From: Bremerella sp. P1
Lineage (GTDB): Bacteria > Planctomycetota > Planctomycetia > Pirellulales > Pirellulaceae
NCBI RefSeq assembly: GCF_028748185.1
Contig: NZ_CP118164.1
Coordinates: 6,287,814-6,351,813 of the forward strand
Direction: 5' to 3'
DNA: 64,000 nucleotides
Shown here: piece after piece, positions 1 through 9,589 of the stretch
Numbering within the stretch: position 1 is the first letter of the stretch
How the letters are laid out: each line of letters starts with the position of its first letter
Translations under genes and position numbers: made by a program
Notes under the pieces: model-generated
Seen by the model: the letters and a program-made list of their open reading frames with translations, nothing else
Database searches by the model: none
Told to the model about the DNA's origin: nothing

Positions 1-10
1 GCAGAAGCCT

Positions 11-523
11 CTACGGCTCGACGCTGTCGGCACTCTCTCGAACATGCATCGCGACCGAACGTGCATTGGTCTGATCAAGTACCTGCTTGGCGAAGTCGAC
101 ATCGAATGGATCGCCATTGGCGACAACGAGGAACGCACCTTGACGGACTTCATCCTCATATTCCGCGACATGGTCCTCATGCACGCCCCAGCCAAGCATC
201 GATCCGAGAAGCCCGCCGACAATCGCTCCGGTGAATCCTGCGGTAATCGGACCAGCAATTAACATCAGTCCAAATCCGGGAATGGTCAATAGCGGAGCGG
301 CCATGAAGAAACCTAGCAGCCCGCCAACGCCAGCACCGAAGGCGGCATCCTTTTGCGACTCATCCCCATATTGAAGGATGTTGGTCGACTGAAGATCTTG
401 GTGGACGCTGTTTGCCACCAAGGAGACTTGATCGGAAGGGAATGTGCTTTCATCAAGCTTGTGGACGGCTTCTTGAGCTGCGGAAAAGTCGTCGAAAACC
501 GCGACGGTACAGTGTCTGGACAT
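11..523 (-). CDS. YflT/GSP17M-like stress protein with glycine-rich membrane segment
   Basis: A 170-aa protein. Residues 1-50 resemble the YflT/general-stress-protein-17M fold (short beta-alpha unit beginning CTVAVFDDF). Residues 65-110 form a Gly/Ala/Leu-rich double hydrophobic segment of glycine-zipper type, so it is probably membrane associated. The start is supported by a strong AGGAGGG Shine-Dalgarno six bases before the ATG. Members of this group are often stress induced, but no substrate or partner is known. The gene is complete, ending 11 bases from the window edge. The function is inferred from fold resemblance only. Confidence 0.6.
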   Translation of the reverse strand: MSRHCTVAVFDDFSAAQEAVHKLDESTFPSDQVSLVANSVHQDLQSTNILQYGDESQKDAAFGAGVGGLLGFFMAAPLLTIPGFGLMLIAGPITAGFTGAIVGGLLGSMLGWGVHEDHVAEYEDEVRQGAFLVVANGDPFDVDFAKQVLDQTNARSVAMHVRESADSVEP

Positions 524-716
524 GATTAACCCTCCTACTGAATTTTAGCCGTGTAACACCGGCTAGGCACCTATTTTTCTGAGTAAGTACCACCGCAAAG
601 TTCATGCCCGACGAGGGATTTCCTGCAAATTCAAGCGAGATCAGTGGCCGCTTGGTACGCCAGTTGCGGTTAACCGGTTCGACAACAACGCATTCCTCAA
701 AACGGAGTTTAGACAT

Positions 717-926
717 ATGAGCTCGCTAGTTTGCCTCGAATCGCCGTCGACCAACGAACAACGCTTGACCAAACGTTCGCTCGCCCAGGCCTGTCGCCAG
801 GTGCGACAATCGTGGAGCACTGAAGAGAGGGCACGTCGTAAGCAAGTAGCCGAGATGAAGCAAATTGGTCTGCTGCTGAACACGATCGACATGACCACGT
901 TTATTCAAGCGGTCGCAGCAAGTTAG
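717..926 (+). CDS. Small basic hypothetical protein
   Basis: A 69-aa ORF rich in Arg, Lys and Gln with a predicted helical middle (residues 18-50). I do not recognise the family. Support for expression is positional: a purine-rich CGGAG stretch lies just before the ATG, the ORF is divergent from the stress protein, and a textbook terminator follows 24 bases after the stop. It could be a small regulatory or nucleic-acid-binding protein, but nothing in the sequence proves that. Confidence 0.45.
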   Translation: MSSLVCLESPSTNEQRLTKRSLAQACRQVRQSWSTEERARRKQVAEMKQIGLLLNTIDMTTFIQAVAAS

Positions 927-949
927 AAAAGCATCGCTTCGCATGATTA

Positions 950-977
950 GCCACCCAACTTGGGTGGCTTTTTTTGT
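950..977 (+). terminator. Intrinsic terminator after the small ORF
   Basis: Perfect 9-bp stem AGCCACCCA (950-958) / TGGGTGGCT (962-970) with a 3-nt loop, followed by a run of seven T. Confidence 0.85.
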
Positions 978-1154
978 GTCTCTATCTGGTCAACGTGGCT
1001 ATGCTTCGATCCTTCAGCGACCGCTGGGCGACCAACCACCTTCCCATGGCGATTAAAAACCGCTTTCACCATACCCCCTAATCGGCCCTTTTCATGCCCA
1101 GAACGGGCCCCTGTGTTGAAAGAATCCGATAGTGCTTATCGCAAAATAGAGGGA

Positions 1155-1175
1155 AATGTTAAGGCGAATGTTAAG
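1155..1175. promoter_or_regulatory. Tandem repeat upstream of pstS, candidate Pho box
   Basis: Two identical 9-mers AATGTTAAG (1155-1163 and 1167-1175) separated by GCG. Read on the other strand they are CTTAACATT-CGC-CTTAACATT, reminiscent of PhoB/SphR-type tandem half-sites with 3-4 nt spacers. The period is 12 bp rather than the usual 11. It lies about 255 bp before pstS, in the 500-bp interval 927-1429 that otherwise holds only the terminator at 950-977. Binding is inferred. Confidence 0.35.
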
Positions 1176-1429
1176 ATTCTGCGTGCATGTCTTACAGCGG
1201 GTTGTGATGCTCGATTGCACCCCTTAGATTTTGTGTCTGAACGGCGATTTTGCGGCTCGATTGAGTATCTCTCGAGATGACTTGAGAGGCCTGAGAGCGT
1301 GCTCGCCACAGATGATTTTGAGTTGACCGGCGCCCCCACCTCTGGGTGTGTCGTGCAAGGAATCAACCAAGCTCCTATCACGATCTCGAATAACATCCTG
1401 GGAATCCTTAATTAGGGAATCAACCAAGC

Positions 1430-2509
1430 ATGCAAATCACTCCATCTAACTTGGGCTCGTATGTCGCTCTGGCTGCCATGATGGTCGCCACGGTCGGCTG
1501 CACCGGTGGAAACAAGCCAGCTGCCAACGGAGAAGGCGGCGGTCAGGGTTCTGGTGAACTCGTTAAGTTGCAGGGTGCCGGGGCCAGCTTCCCCGCTCTG
1601 TTGTACGGAGCATGGTTCAAGACCTACTCCAACGAACACAAAGGCGCTGTTCAGGTCGACTATCAATCGGTGGGTAGTGGTTCCGGTGTGAGCGCTGTGA
1701 TCGACGGCACGGTCGATTTCGGTGCCAGCGATGCTGCGATGACCGAAGAAGAAATGGCCAAGGTCGAACGCGGCGTTCAGTTGCTGCCTATGACCGCTGG
1801 TGCGATCGTCATTGCTTACAACCTCGAAGGGGTGGAAGACCTGAAGCTTTCCCGCGAAGCTTACGCAGGTATCTTCCTCAAAGAAATCACCAAGTGGAAC
1901 GATCCTAAGATCGCTGCTACCAACGATGGGGTTGAACTTCCTGATGAAGAAATCAATGTCATCGTTCGTTCCGATTCCAGCGGTACCACCTACAACTTCA
2001 CCAAGCACTTGGCTGCCATCAGCGAAAAGTTCAACAGCGAAGTTGGTGTCAACAAGGCTCCTAACTGGCCCGTGGGTACCAAGAGCAAGGGTAACGAAGG
2101 TGTTACCACCTCGCTGAAGCAGACCCCAGGTTCGATTGGCTACGTCGAGTACGGTTTCGCCGACAAGGCTGGCCTGTCGATGGCTTCGCTGGAAAACAAA
2201 GCTGGCAAGTACATTAAGCCTTCGATTGGTTCGGCTCAGGCCGCTTTGGCTGCCGTCGAATTCCCACCTTCTCTGATTGCGTTTTTGCCTGATCCAGAGG
2301 GGGAAGACTCCTGGCCAATCGTCACGTACACTTGGATCATTGCCTACAAGTCGTACGATGACTCTAAGAAGTTGGACGCCTTCAAGGACCTGATCAACTA
2401 CTGTCTGACGACAGGCCAAGAATCGAGTGAGGAACTCGGATATATTCCTCTGCCGGAAGCTGTTACCAGCAAGGTTAAAGCAGCGTTGGATAACATTTCG
2501 GCCAAGTAA
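1430..2509 (+). CDS. pstS: Phosphate ABC transporter substrate-binding lipoprotein PstS
   Basis: A 359-aa periplasmic phosphate-binding protein that delivers inorganic phosphate to the PstCA channel. The N-terminus is a lipoprotein signal with lipobox TVGC (Cys24) followed by a Gly/Asn-rich linker. The PstS core is clear: GAGASFPALLYGAWF near residue 50, YQSVGSGSGVSAVIDG, the DFGASDAAM phosphate-binding loop, and VRSDSSGTTYNFTKHL. The length is typical for a PstS lipoprotein. It is the first gene of pstSCAB and is separated from pstC by a strong hairpin that probably keeps PstS in excess of the membrane parts. A tandem repeat upstream may be the phosphate-control site. Confidence 0.96.
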   Translation: MQITPSNLGSYVALAAMMVATVGCTGGNKPAANGEGGGQGSGELVKLQGAGASFPALLYGAWFKTYSNEHKGAVQVDYQSVGSGSGVSAVIDGTVDFGASDAAMTEEEMAKVERGVQLLPMTAGAIVIAYNLEGVEDLKLSREAYAGIFLKEITKWNDPKIAATNDGVELPDEEINVIVRSDSSGTTYNFTKHLAAISEKFNSEVGVNKAPNWPVGTKSKGNEGVTTSLKQTPGSIGYVEYGFADKAGLSMASLENKAGKYIKPSIGSAQAALAAVEFPPSLIAFLPDPEGEDSWPIVTYTWIIAYKSYDDSKKLDAFKDLINYCLTTGQESSEELGYIPLPEAVTSKVKAALDNISAK

Positions 2510-2520
2510 GACACTTGCCA

Positions 2521-2559
2521 CCTTGGCTTGGTGAGCAACTCACCAAGCCAAGGCTTTTT
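2521..2559 (+). terminator. Strong intercistronic hairpin between pstS and pstC
   Basis: Perfect 15-bp inverted repeat: CCTTGGCTTGGTGAG (2521-2535) and its complement (2539-2553), 3-nt loop, then CTTTTTA. It lies 12 bases after the pstS stop and 24 before the pstC start. It should act as a partial terminator or an mRNA 3' end stabiliser within the operon. Confidence 0.85.
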
Positions 2560-2582
2560 ACCAACAACATGTTGCGGCATCT

Positions 2583-3614
2583 ATGGATCACCCAACAAGG
2601 TCGCCGATATCTCGGCCTCCGACGGCTGTTGAGCGGGCTACAGATCGAGTATTTCGATTTGCCTGTTCGGCGTTTGCTTGGCTAACGATCATCGTTATGG
2701 CCTATATCGTCTTGCAGATCACTTGGAAGGCGAGTCCAGCGATTCAGCAGTATGGGGCTGGATTTCTTTCCGGTCGAACATGGGACCCAAACACGGCCGA
2801 ATATGGAATCCTCCCTGAAATCTGGGGAACCCTGTATAGCTCGCTTCTAGCCCTGCTCATTGGGTCTTTTTTCGGAATCGCCGTCGCTGTGTTTCTCAGC
2901 GAAGGTTACCTTGGCAATTTCGTCTTTAGCATTTTGAAGCTTTTCGGCCTCCAGTTTCACCGCTTCTGGGGCAAGCTCCCTAGCTGGTCGGAGAGCATGT
3001 TAAAGAATCTCGTGGAACTTCTCGCTGCGATCCCGAGTGTTGTCTACGGTTTGTGGGGGATCTTCGTGGTGATGCCGCTGTTGCGAGAGCCCTGTAAATG
3101 GCTTTACGACAACATGGGGTGGTTTCCACTTTTCAGCACGCGATACCAAGGCCCCGGCATGCTGACTGCCTCATTCGTGTTGGCGATTATGATTCTCCCG
3201 ACCATTTCGGCAATTAGCCGCGATGCATTGGTTGCCGTCCCCCCAAAGCTGCGCGAGGCCTCATACGGCCTAGGTGCGACACGCTGGGAAACCATTTTGT
3301 CCGTGGTCCTACCCACGGCGTCTGGCGGCATCTTTGGTGGCATCGTCCTCGCGTTCGGACGGGCACTCGGAGAAACAATGGCTTTAGCCATGCTGGTGGG
3401 GAATGTGAATTCCATTGACGTCTCCATCTTTTCTCCCGCCAATACGTTGGCTGCCCTGCTTGCCAATAATTTTTCCGAGGCCGGCAGCGACGAAATGAAG
3501 GTGGGCGTCCTGATGTATGCAGGGGTGGTTCTGATGGCCATCACCCTGGTCGTTAATATGATCGGATCCCTGATCCTGCAACGGGCGACCAAAGGCCTGA
3601 AAGGAATGCGCTAA
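2583..3614 (+). CDS. pstC: Phosphate ABC transporter permease PstC
   Basis: A 343-aa inner-membrane permease that pairs with PstA. The first membrane helix is at residues 30-50. The MetI-type permease domain follows, with the cytoplasmic coupling loop around residue 210 (PPKLREASYGLGATRWETI, the EAA motif that docks on PstB) and VLAFGRALGETMALAMLVGN. The loop at residues 118-145 is longer than in the E. coli protein. The stop codon overlaps the pstA start (TAATG), so translation is coupled. Confidence 0.95.
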   Translation: MDHPTRSPISRPPTAVERATDRVFRFACSAFAWLTIIVMAYIVLQITWKASPAIQQYGAGFLSGRTWDPNTAEYGILPEIWGTLYSSLLALLIGSFFGIAVAVFLSEGYLGNFVFSILKLFGLQFHRFWGKLPSWSESMLKNLVELLAAIPSVVYGLWGIFVVMPLLREPCKWLYDNMGWFPLFSTRYQGPGMLTASFVLAIMILPTISAISRDALVAVPPKLREASYGLGATRWETILSVVLPTASGGIFGGIVLAFGRALGETMALAMLVGNVNSIDVSIFSPANTLAALLANNFSEAGSDEMKVGVLMYAGVVLMAITLVVNMIGSLILQRATKGLKGMR

Positions 3615-4540
3615 TGGCATCTCCTGAAAGAGAGCCTTTGTCCGGCAACGATATCGACCTTAGCCGATTGGAACGCTCGTTACGAAAGCCACGGACTTTG
3701 CTAAGCGGGTTTCTCAGCTTGGTAACTACCATTCTCACCTTCACCGCATTGGTACCCCTGTTTTCCGTTATCTTCATGCTCTTCTATCGAGGAGCCTCGA
3801 AGCTAACTCTGTCCAACTTCTATGAATTGCCACCGGCGGCATTTGATGAAGGGGGGGGATTCGGCAATGCTTTGCTCGGAACGGTCATTATGGTCGCCAT
3901 CGCGGCGCTGATCAGCGTCCCATTTGGCATCATGGCATCCATATTCCTGGCAGAGCTCGGGTCCGACAGCAAAACGGCCAGTGTTGTCCGGTTTTGTGCC
4001 AAGGTGCTCAGTGGCTTCCCCTCCATTCTGGCGGGTGTTTTCGCCTACGGTGCCGTGGTTTTGGTTACCGGGGGATTCTCTGCCTATGCAGGGGGGGTAG
4101 CGTTGTCCATTTTGATGCTTCCCGTGGTAATGCTTACCGCGGAGGAGGCAATTCGGATGGTACCGTCTCGGATGAAAGAAGCTTCTTTCGGGATGGGAGC
4201 AACACAAACGCAGACAATGTGGTATGTCACATTGCCAACTGCATTGCCTGGCATCATAACGGGGGTTATGCTGGCGGTTGCTCGTGCGGCGGGCGAGACT
4301 GCACCTCTACTGTTTACCGCACTGTTTAGCAACTTTTGGTCGATGCCCAGCTGGTCACCCACCTCGCTAGAACTGAATGAGCCAACCGCTTCGATGGCGG
4401 TCCTCATTTACAATTTTTCCTCTTCGTTCGTAGACAACCAAAGAGAAATGGCCTGGTCAGCATCATTAGTTTTAGTACTAGTGGTACTGGTGACGAACCT
4501 GATAGGGAAAAGCCTATCATCAAGCGGACCGAAGCGATAA
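3614..4540 (+). CDS. pstA: Phosphate ABC transporter permease PstA
   Basis: A 308-aa partner permease of PstC. About six hydrophobic helices are visible. The EAA coupling loop is at residues 186-205 (VPSRMKEASFGMGATQTQT), followed by MLAVARAAGETAPLLFTAL, typical of PstA. The start is fixed by the one-base overlap with the pstC stop. The N-terminal 30 residues are hydrophilic and cytoplasmic. The pstB start follows 27 bases after the stop, without a terminator between. Confidence 0.95.
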   Translation: MASPEREPLSGNDIDLSRLERSLRKPRTLLSGFLSLVTTILTFTALVPLFSVIFMLFYRGASKLTLSNFYELPPAAFDEGGGFGNALLGTVIMVAIAALISVPFGIMASIFLAELGSDSKTASVVRFCAKVLSGFPSILAGVFAYGAVVLVTGGFSAYAGGVALSILMLPVVMLTAEEAIRMVPSRMKEASFGMGATQTQTMWYVTLPTALPGIITGVMLAVARAAGETAPLLFTALFSNFWSMPSWSPTSLELNEPTASMAVLIYNFSSSFVDNQREMAWSASLVLVLVVLVTNLIGKSLSSSGPKR

Positions 4541-4567
4541 TCGGTCGAAATAGGATCGGTAAGACAA

Positions 4568-5362
4568 ATGATCGACAACCAAGCTCCCAAAGACACGGTC
4601 ATCGAATGCGACGTGAAGGAACTATACTACGGTAACTTCAAAGCGGTTCGCGACACGCATATCCCGATCAAACAAGGTCAAATCACCGCGTTCATTGGTC
4701 CTTCGGGCTGTGGAAAAAGTACCGTCCTGCGTTGCTTAAACCGCATGAACGACCTGATCCGTGGTTTTCGATTCGAGGGTCATGTTCATTTCCGCGGTCA
4801 GGACATCTACGGCCCGACCATCGACCCGGTCGCCGTGCGACGTCACATCGGAATGGTGTTTCAGCAGCCGAATCCGTTCGCGATGAGCATCTACAAGAAC
4901 ATCACGTACGGACTCCGTATCAATGGCTATCGCGGCAACTACGACGAAGTTGTCGAACGTGCCTTGCGTGGTGCGGCCCTGTGGGACGAAGTGAAGGACA
5001 AGCTCAAGCAAAGCGGTTTGTCGCTCTCTGGCGGTCAGCAGCAGCGTCTATGCATCGCTCGAGCGATTGCGGTCGAACCGGAAGTCTTGCTGATGGACGA
5101 ACCTTGTTCAGCCCTCGATCCAATCGCGACGCGCAAGATCGAAGAGCTCATGAAAGAGCTCAAGAAAAAGTACACGATCGCCATCGTGACCCACAACATG
5201 CAACAGGCACAGCGTGTTGCCGATCAAACCGCGTTTCTCTATGTCGATACGTCCGAGGGCGGACGTACTGGTTACCTAGTCGAGCGTGAAGAAACGAAGC
5301 GTCTCTTCGAAGACCCCCAGGAAGAATACACGCGACAGTACATTCGCGGTGAATTCAGCTAA
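4568..5362 (+). CDS. pstB: Phosphate ABC transporter ATPase PstB
   Basis: A 264-aa nucleotide-binding subunit that powers phosphate import. Walker [10 protein letters not shown] is near residue 44, the Q-loop is MVFQQPNPF, the signature is [14 protein letters not shown], Walker B is [13 protein letters not shown] and the H-loop is IVTHNMQQA. The length matches PstB. It is the last gene of the operon: the next gene faces it, and no phoU follows, although phoU commonly ends pst operons. No clear intrinsic terminator is visible in the 55-bp gap to the convergent gene. Confidence 0.96.
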   Translation: MIDNQAPKDTVIECDVKELYYGNFKAVRDTHIPIKQGQITAFIGPSGCGKSTVLRCLNRMNDLIRGFRFEGHVHFRGQDIYGPTIDPVAVRRHIGMVFQQPNPFAMSIYKNITYGLRINGYRGNYDEVVERALRGAALWDEVKDKLKQSGLSLSGGQQQRLCIARAIAVEPEVLLMDEPCSALDPIATRKIEELMKELKKKYTIAIVTHNMQQAQRVADQTAFLYVDTSEGGRTGYLVEREETKRLFEDPQEEYTRQYIRGEFS

Positions 5363-5417
5363 CGCAGGCATATAGATCTGGTGGCGTATCGCGCTGAGAC
5401 TCCGCCGCCGAGGCGAT

Positions 5418-6599
5418 CTATTTGATCGTTTCGATCACAAACGCGTTCGCATTGTCGGTCGAACGGATCGGCAGTTCTGACGCCACAATCATTCTGTCAC
5501 CCGGCACAACCAGTCCCAGCTGTTTGGCGATTGAAGTCGTCGTCGCCAGCATCTCGGCCGTGCTATCCGGCGTTTTCATTTGCCGAGAGACCACGCCGTG
5601 GTACAAGCCCATCTGACGGACGGTCGTCGCGGAGTCAGAAAGCCCCAGCACCGGACAATCGATCCAGTTCTTGGCAATCAGCCGAGCCGTCATGCTTGAG
5701 TGCGAGTACACGCCGACAGCCGCGATTTCCTGCATCTTGAGAATGTGACGAATCGAGTACGCCAACGCAGCCGTATTCGGCGGCTGGCCAAATCCGACCT
5801 TAATGGGCCGATCCGTAATCTCCATCAGGCTCTCGGTCGCGATGACCGTCTTCGAGACAACCTCGACCGCCTGAGTGGGGTAGCTGCCCGTTGCCGTTTC
5901 ATCCTTCAGAAGAATGGCATCGGCATGGTCGAAGACGACATTCGCTATATCGAAGACTTCGCCATTGGTAGGCTCCTTTGACTGCAACATGTTGTTCAGG
6001 ATGCCGCGACCCACAAGGCATGGTTTGGCCCCAATTTGACATTGCCGGGCAACCATCTTTTGCATCACGGGGATCGACCACGTTTCCAGTTCCGAAAGCC
6101 CCGTTCCCGTTACGACGACCCCGTCAGCCGCCTGAATAATGCTGTCGATGTCTCGATAATTGGCAGCATGATCGAGTCGGGCCATCACCGCGGCTTCGCT
6201 GCCAGCTTCAGAAAGGACCTTGCGGGCCTCCGATATGTCATGAGAACCACGGGGGACCGAGATCAAAACGTAGTCCACCTCGTGATTGGCAATCCAACTT
6301 ACGAGATTCGGGGCAAGATGCGTCTCACCACCGTTGGAAGCCTCCTCGCCCGGGACGTCGACCAATAGCGTGATCGGCTGCTGGGCCATTCCTTCAACTT
6401 CCCGAACTGCCTCGTGCCGCTCATGCCAAATAGCTTCGTTGTCTTGTGACATGTCCAGCCGGAACGCATCGGCTCCGGCTCGGACAAGCTGCATGAGCTC
6501 GCCCGGTCGCGATGCGCTAGGGCCAATGGTCGCAGCGACCTTGGTCCGCTTCAGCATTGCCGAGGTCGTCGGCTGAAGAATAGGGTTTGGCTCAACCAA
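5418..6599 (-). CDS. Degenerate pyruvate-kinase family protein
   Basis: A 393-aa relative of pyruvate kinase, shorter than the usual 470-500 aa because the B domain is missing. N-terminal TIGPS (residues 25-29) and a late LLKDETATGSYPTQAVE match the family. Key sites are changed: the NFSH loop reads DMSQ, the KIEN catalytic lysine region reads RLDH, and the ARGDLG metal/substrate loop reads VTGTGL, losing the Mg-binding Asp. It is therefore unlikely to make pyruvate. The start is a TTG with GGAAGG nine bases upstream; an ATG at 6557 is the alternative. A regulatory or altered-substrate role is only a guess. Confidence 0.75.
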   Translation of the reverse strand: MVEPNPILQPTTSAMLKRTKVAATIGPSASRPGELMQLVRAGADAFRLDMSQDNEAIWHERHEAVREVEGMAQQPITLLVDVPGEEASNGGETHLAPNLVSWIANHEVDYVLISVPRGSHDISEARKVLSEAGSEAAVMARLDHAANYRDIDSIIQAADGVVVTGTGLSELETWSIPVMQKMVARQCQIGAKPCLVGRGILNNMLQSKEPTNGEVFDIANVVFDHADAILLKDETATGSYPTQAVEVVSKTVIATESLMEITDRPIKVGFGQPPNTAALAYSIRHILKMQEIAAVGVYSHSSMTARLIAKNWIDCPVLGLSDSATTVRQMGLYHGVVSRQMKTPDSTAEMLATTTSIAKQLGLVVPGDRMIVASELPIRSTDNANAFVIETIK

Positions 6600-6653
6600 A
6601 GTGGGTTACCTTCCGTGTTCGTTTAACCGTCATGCCACGCGCGGTGGATGTTC

Positions 6654-6686
6654 AAAAACAGACGCGAAACTCCATTGTCTCGCGTC
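6654..6686 (-). terminator. Terminator after the minus-strand sulfatase
   Basis: Inverted repeat GACGCGA (6661-6667) / TCGCGTC (6680-6686). On the minus strand it is followed by TGTTTTT. It lies just beyond the sulfatase stop at 6720. Confidence 0.6.
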
Positions 6687-6719
6687 CGTCGTGTTTATCA
6701 AATTGACCCAAGCTTCGAC

Positions 6720-8216
6720 TTAACGAATCTTTTCATCGGGCAGTTCCGAGCCGATCCCCTGGTCGATGGGCATCTTATCGGTGGCGGCAGTCAGTCCCAC
6801 CGATTCCATCTGCTGGGACAGTTCCTGGCGTAGCTGTTTGACCAGCTGAGCATGTTCCGGCTTTTCTGCCAGGTTGGTCCCTTCGCCTGGGTCCGCTTTC
6901 AGGTCATACAGTTCTGCCATGTGACGATCGGGCGAGCCGTCGCCATGAGGGTAGCGAATGAACTTGTAGCGGTCGGTTCGCAGTGCCCGGACATTGGGAG
7001 TGTACGGAAACTGCTTTTCGTAATTGTAGTAGTATAACCACGACTTCCGCCAATCGTCGTCACCGGCGGAGGCCAGCTTTGCCCACGATTGGCCGTGAAT
7101 GTCATCAATTTGCTTGGCGCCCGCCAGTTCGATGAGGGTCGGAGCCATATCGACCGTCAGCACCTGCTGATCGAGGGCCTTACCTTGCCCAAGCTTGGGA
7201 TACCGCACGATCAGCGGCACGCGAATGCTCATTTCGTGGGCCGTACGCTTGTCGACCATGCCATGCTCCCCTTCGAGCAGCCCATTGTCGCCCATGAATA
7301 CGACAACGGTATTATCCAGCTGGCCCGACTTATCGAGCCAGTCATACAGGCGTCCCATACTATCGTCGATGCTGAGCACGGTTCCCCAGTAGGCGTGCAC
7401 CATGTTCTCGAACGCCTTAACCCCTTCAGGGCTGTCATCCGGGAAGTCCTTACGCCAATCGAAGAGGGGACCATAAATGCCGTGCCAGGTATAGAGACGC
7501 TTCTTCATCCATTTCGGATTGTCGTCCAGGTCGAAAGCTGTGGCGGGATACTTCACTTCGACATCGTCGAAGACGTGCTCATACTTTGGCTCTGGAAAGT
7601 AGAAGCTATGCGGAGCTTTCTGGCCGATCATCAGGCACCAAGGCTTATCACCATGATCCTTCTCGAGCCAGTCAATCGCCATGTCGGTGACGACGTGCGT
7701 GTAGTAGCCTTCGACTACTTTGGCACCTTGGCCGTTAATGTTGAATGCCGTATCGAAGTACTTGCCTTGCCCCTTATGGGTCACGAACCAGTCAAAGCCA
7801 GGTCGAGGTTCGTCGTTATCCTCGCCCATGTGATACTTGCCGATGTACGCCGTTTCGTACCCGGCGTCTTGCAGACGCTTGGGGAACGTCGCCATCTCGG
7901 TCGGGAATTCCGTGAAGTTATTCGTCACGCCATGGGCATGGGCGTAAAGGCCCGTCAAAATCGAAGCTCGGCTAGGCGAGCAAAGCGAGGTCGTGCAGAA
8001 CGAATTGTTGAAGAGGATCCCTTCTTTGGCGATCTGATCGATCCGGGGGGTCTTCACGTGCTCGCTGCCTAAGCATCCGACGGCGTCGGGACGAAGGTCA
8101 TCGCACAATACGAATAAGATATTCGGCTTCTTTACCTCATCCGCAGCTTTGGCAAGCGAAAGCGGGGTCATTAGCAGACAGGCGAGAAGAAGAATGAAAC
8201 GCACGAAGTTCATCAT
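6720..8216 (-). CDS. Secreted sulfatase (iduronate-2-sulfatase-like)
   Basis: About 498 aa. The chosen start (8216) gives a clean signal peptide ([15 protein letters not shown], cleavage near AKA-AD) and has GAGGA eight bases upstream; a longer in-frame reading begins at 8279 but adds a poor N-terminus. The sulfatase core includes the metal-binding pair in [13 protein letters not shown], the formylglycine motif CSPSR in [13 protein letters not shown], and [15 protein letters not shown] with later metal ligands. Planctomycetes carry many such enzymes for sulfated algal polysaccharides; the exact substrate cannot be read. A terminator follows. The closest relative in the window is the protein at 50136. 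Confidence 0.9.
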   Translation of the reverse strand: MMNFVRFILLLACLLMTPLSLAKAADEVKKPNILFVLCDDLRPDAVGCLGSEHVKTPRIDQIAKEGILFNNSFCTTSLCSPSRASILTGLYAHAHGVTNNFTEFPTEMATFPKRLQDAGYETAYIGKYHMGEDNDEPRPGFDWFVTHKGQGKYFDTAFNINGQGAKVVEGYYTHVVTDMAIDWLEKDHGDKPWCLMIGQKAPHSFYFPEPKYEHVFDDVEVKYPATAFDLDDNPKWMKKRLYTWHGIYGPLFDWRKDFPDDSPEGVKAFENMVHAYWGTVLSIDDSMGRLYDWLDKSGQLDNTVVVFMGDNGLLEGEHGMVDKRTAHEMSIRVPLIVRYPKLGQGKALDQQVLTVDMAPTLIELAGAKQIDDIHGQSWAKLASAGDDDWRKSWLYYYNYEKQFPYTPNVRALRTDRYKFIRYPHGDGSPDRHMAELYDLKADPGEGTNLAEKPEHAQLVKQLRQELSQQMESVGLTAATDKMPIDQGIGSELPDEKIR

Positions 8217-8542
8217 GAAGAGTCCTCGTAAACTGGGGCAAAGCAGGGGGTAGCCATTGAGTAAAGGCCAGAGGTTCACTCCCTAATTTGCGTCAATAAA
8301 GGCCAACTTTCCAGTCGGGGAGGGCGAATCACCACGAAATCAATAAGAATCCAAGACAAAAAACACAAAAGAAGCGAACGGTTGGGATCCGAACGGACGA
8401 GTTTGCCCCCGTACGTGAACTTCCCAGGCACCCAACAGAATCCCGTCACGCGTTTCACTACTTGGACTTGAGCGTTCACCACGCTGATTCCTTGGATGTG
8501 GCACCCGTGGCGTCTAGGGGCAAAGTCGGATACGGTTGGACT

Positions 8543-9490
8543 ATGGATTCCACTGAACAGTTGGCAACGATTTCTCCGCCCAAGTCTCACTACTTTTTTG
8601 CTATGGTCAGCATGGCCTTGGCGGCGATATGCGTGGGCCAGGCAGCCGGAACCTACGGCGGCGAAGTCTCCGCCGCTTTGACTGCCACCGTGATCTTGCT
8701 GGGTATCTGGCTGGTCATCGCCCAATATCGGGCAACCTTTCGCGCATCGAGCCGGGGCGCGTTAACGTCGCTGGTTCTGTTGCCGATTATGGTCCTCTAT
8801 GGAGCAATCGCTTTCGCCGGCCATCTTCTCTCGCCGAATCACTTGACCACTCCGGTTATCGCCGGGATGGTTGTCACCGGCTTGGTATTGCTCGGATTTA
8901 TCATCCTGTCAGCGCGATCAAATCTGAACTGGTCCAACGCCATCGAGCAGGCCAAGAAATCGGAAGACGCCAACCTTCCTGGCCAGACTTCATCCTTCAC
9001 GAGCACCGAAATCTCGAGCGTGATTGGGGCGGTCAGCGTCATGCTGGTTTCGTTTCTGCTCTTTGCCCAAACCGTCCCGGCCAATCCCGTGTTCTACATG
9101 AAGAATGTGAACCCGTCTCGGGCGCGTTTTGATGCTCCTAAGACAGCCACCTACCTGATCGTACAGGGGCTGCCTGACGAAACGATTCTGGCCGAATGGA
9201 CCGACGCTCAAAACCGTCTTGAAGGTTGGCTGGCTGAACAAGCTAAACGACCCGGCGTGACCAATTTCCAGCAGCAAGACATCGTGGAACCGATCAAGTA
9301 CAAATATCCCAATTCATTTCTGACCTGGGGCAGCGCGGCCACCGAGCAGAAAGGCCAGCGAGCCACCTGGCAAGAAGGGGATCGTCACTACGAGGTGCTC
9401 TGGGATCCACAGTATCAAGAGGACTTCGGAGCCGTCCCGGTCAACTACATCGAGCGGAACCTCAATGCGATCGCCAATGAGCAAGAGTAA
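8543..9490 (+). CDS. Four-helix membrane protein of unknown function
   Basis: A 315-aa protein from the ATG at 8543; a TTG at 8462 would add 27 residues but has no better ribosome site. Three hydrophobic helices lie within residues 16-115 and a fourth near residue 175. The last 130 residues are soluble and contain two short Asp/Glu-rich stretches. I do not recognise the family. It ends directly at the tRNA cluster. The interval 8217-8542 holds the sulfatase ribosome site and no other clear signal. Confidence 0.6.
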   Translation: MDSTEQLATISPPKSHYFFAMVSMALAAICVGQAAGTYGGEVSAALTATVILLGIWLVIAQYRATFRASSRGALTSLVLLPIMVLYGAIAFAGHLLSPNHLTTPVIAGMVVTGLVLLGFIILSARSNLNWSNAIEQAKKSEDANLPGQTSSFTSTEISSVIGAVSVMLVSFLLFAQTVPANPVFYMKNVNPSRARFDAPKTATYLIVQGLPDETILAEWTDAQNRLEGWLAEQAKRPGVTNFQQQDIVEPIKYKYPNSFLTWGSAATEQKGQRATWQEGDRHYEVLWDPQYQEDFGAVPVNYIERNLNAIANEQE

Positions 9491-9492
9491 AG

Positions 9493-9579
9493 CGGAAGGC
9501 ATGGGATTTGAACCCACATGGCCATGATGACCGCACGGTTTAGCAAACCGGCCCGACGAACCGTATTCGGCTACCTTCC
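9493..9579 (-). tRNA. tRNA-Ser (GCT)
   Basis: 87 nt. Acceptor GGAAGGT pairs with GCCTTCC, discriminator G as in serine tRNAs. Anticodon loop TTGCTAA gives GCT. There is a long class II variable arm and a T-arm GTGGG-TTCAAAT-CCCAT. CCA is not encoded. Confidence 0.85.
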
Positions 9580-9589
9580 CAATTAAAAG

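Noticed and set aside
7089-8072. Long plus-strand ORF opposite the sulfatase
   Set aside because: Antisense shadow of a well-supported gene with signal peptide and catalytic motifs.
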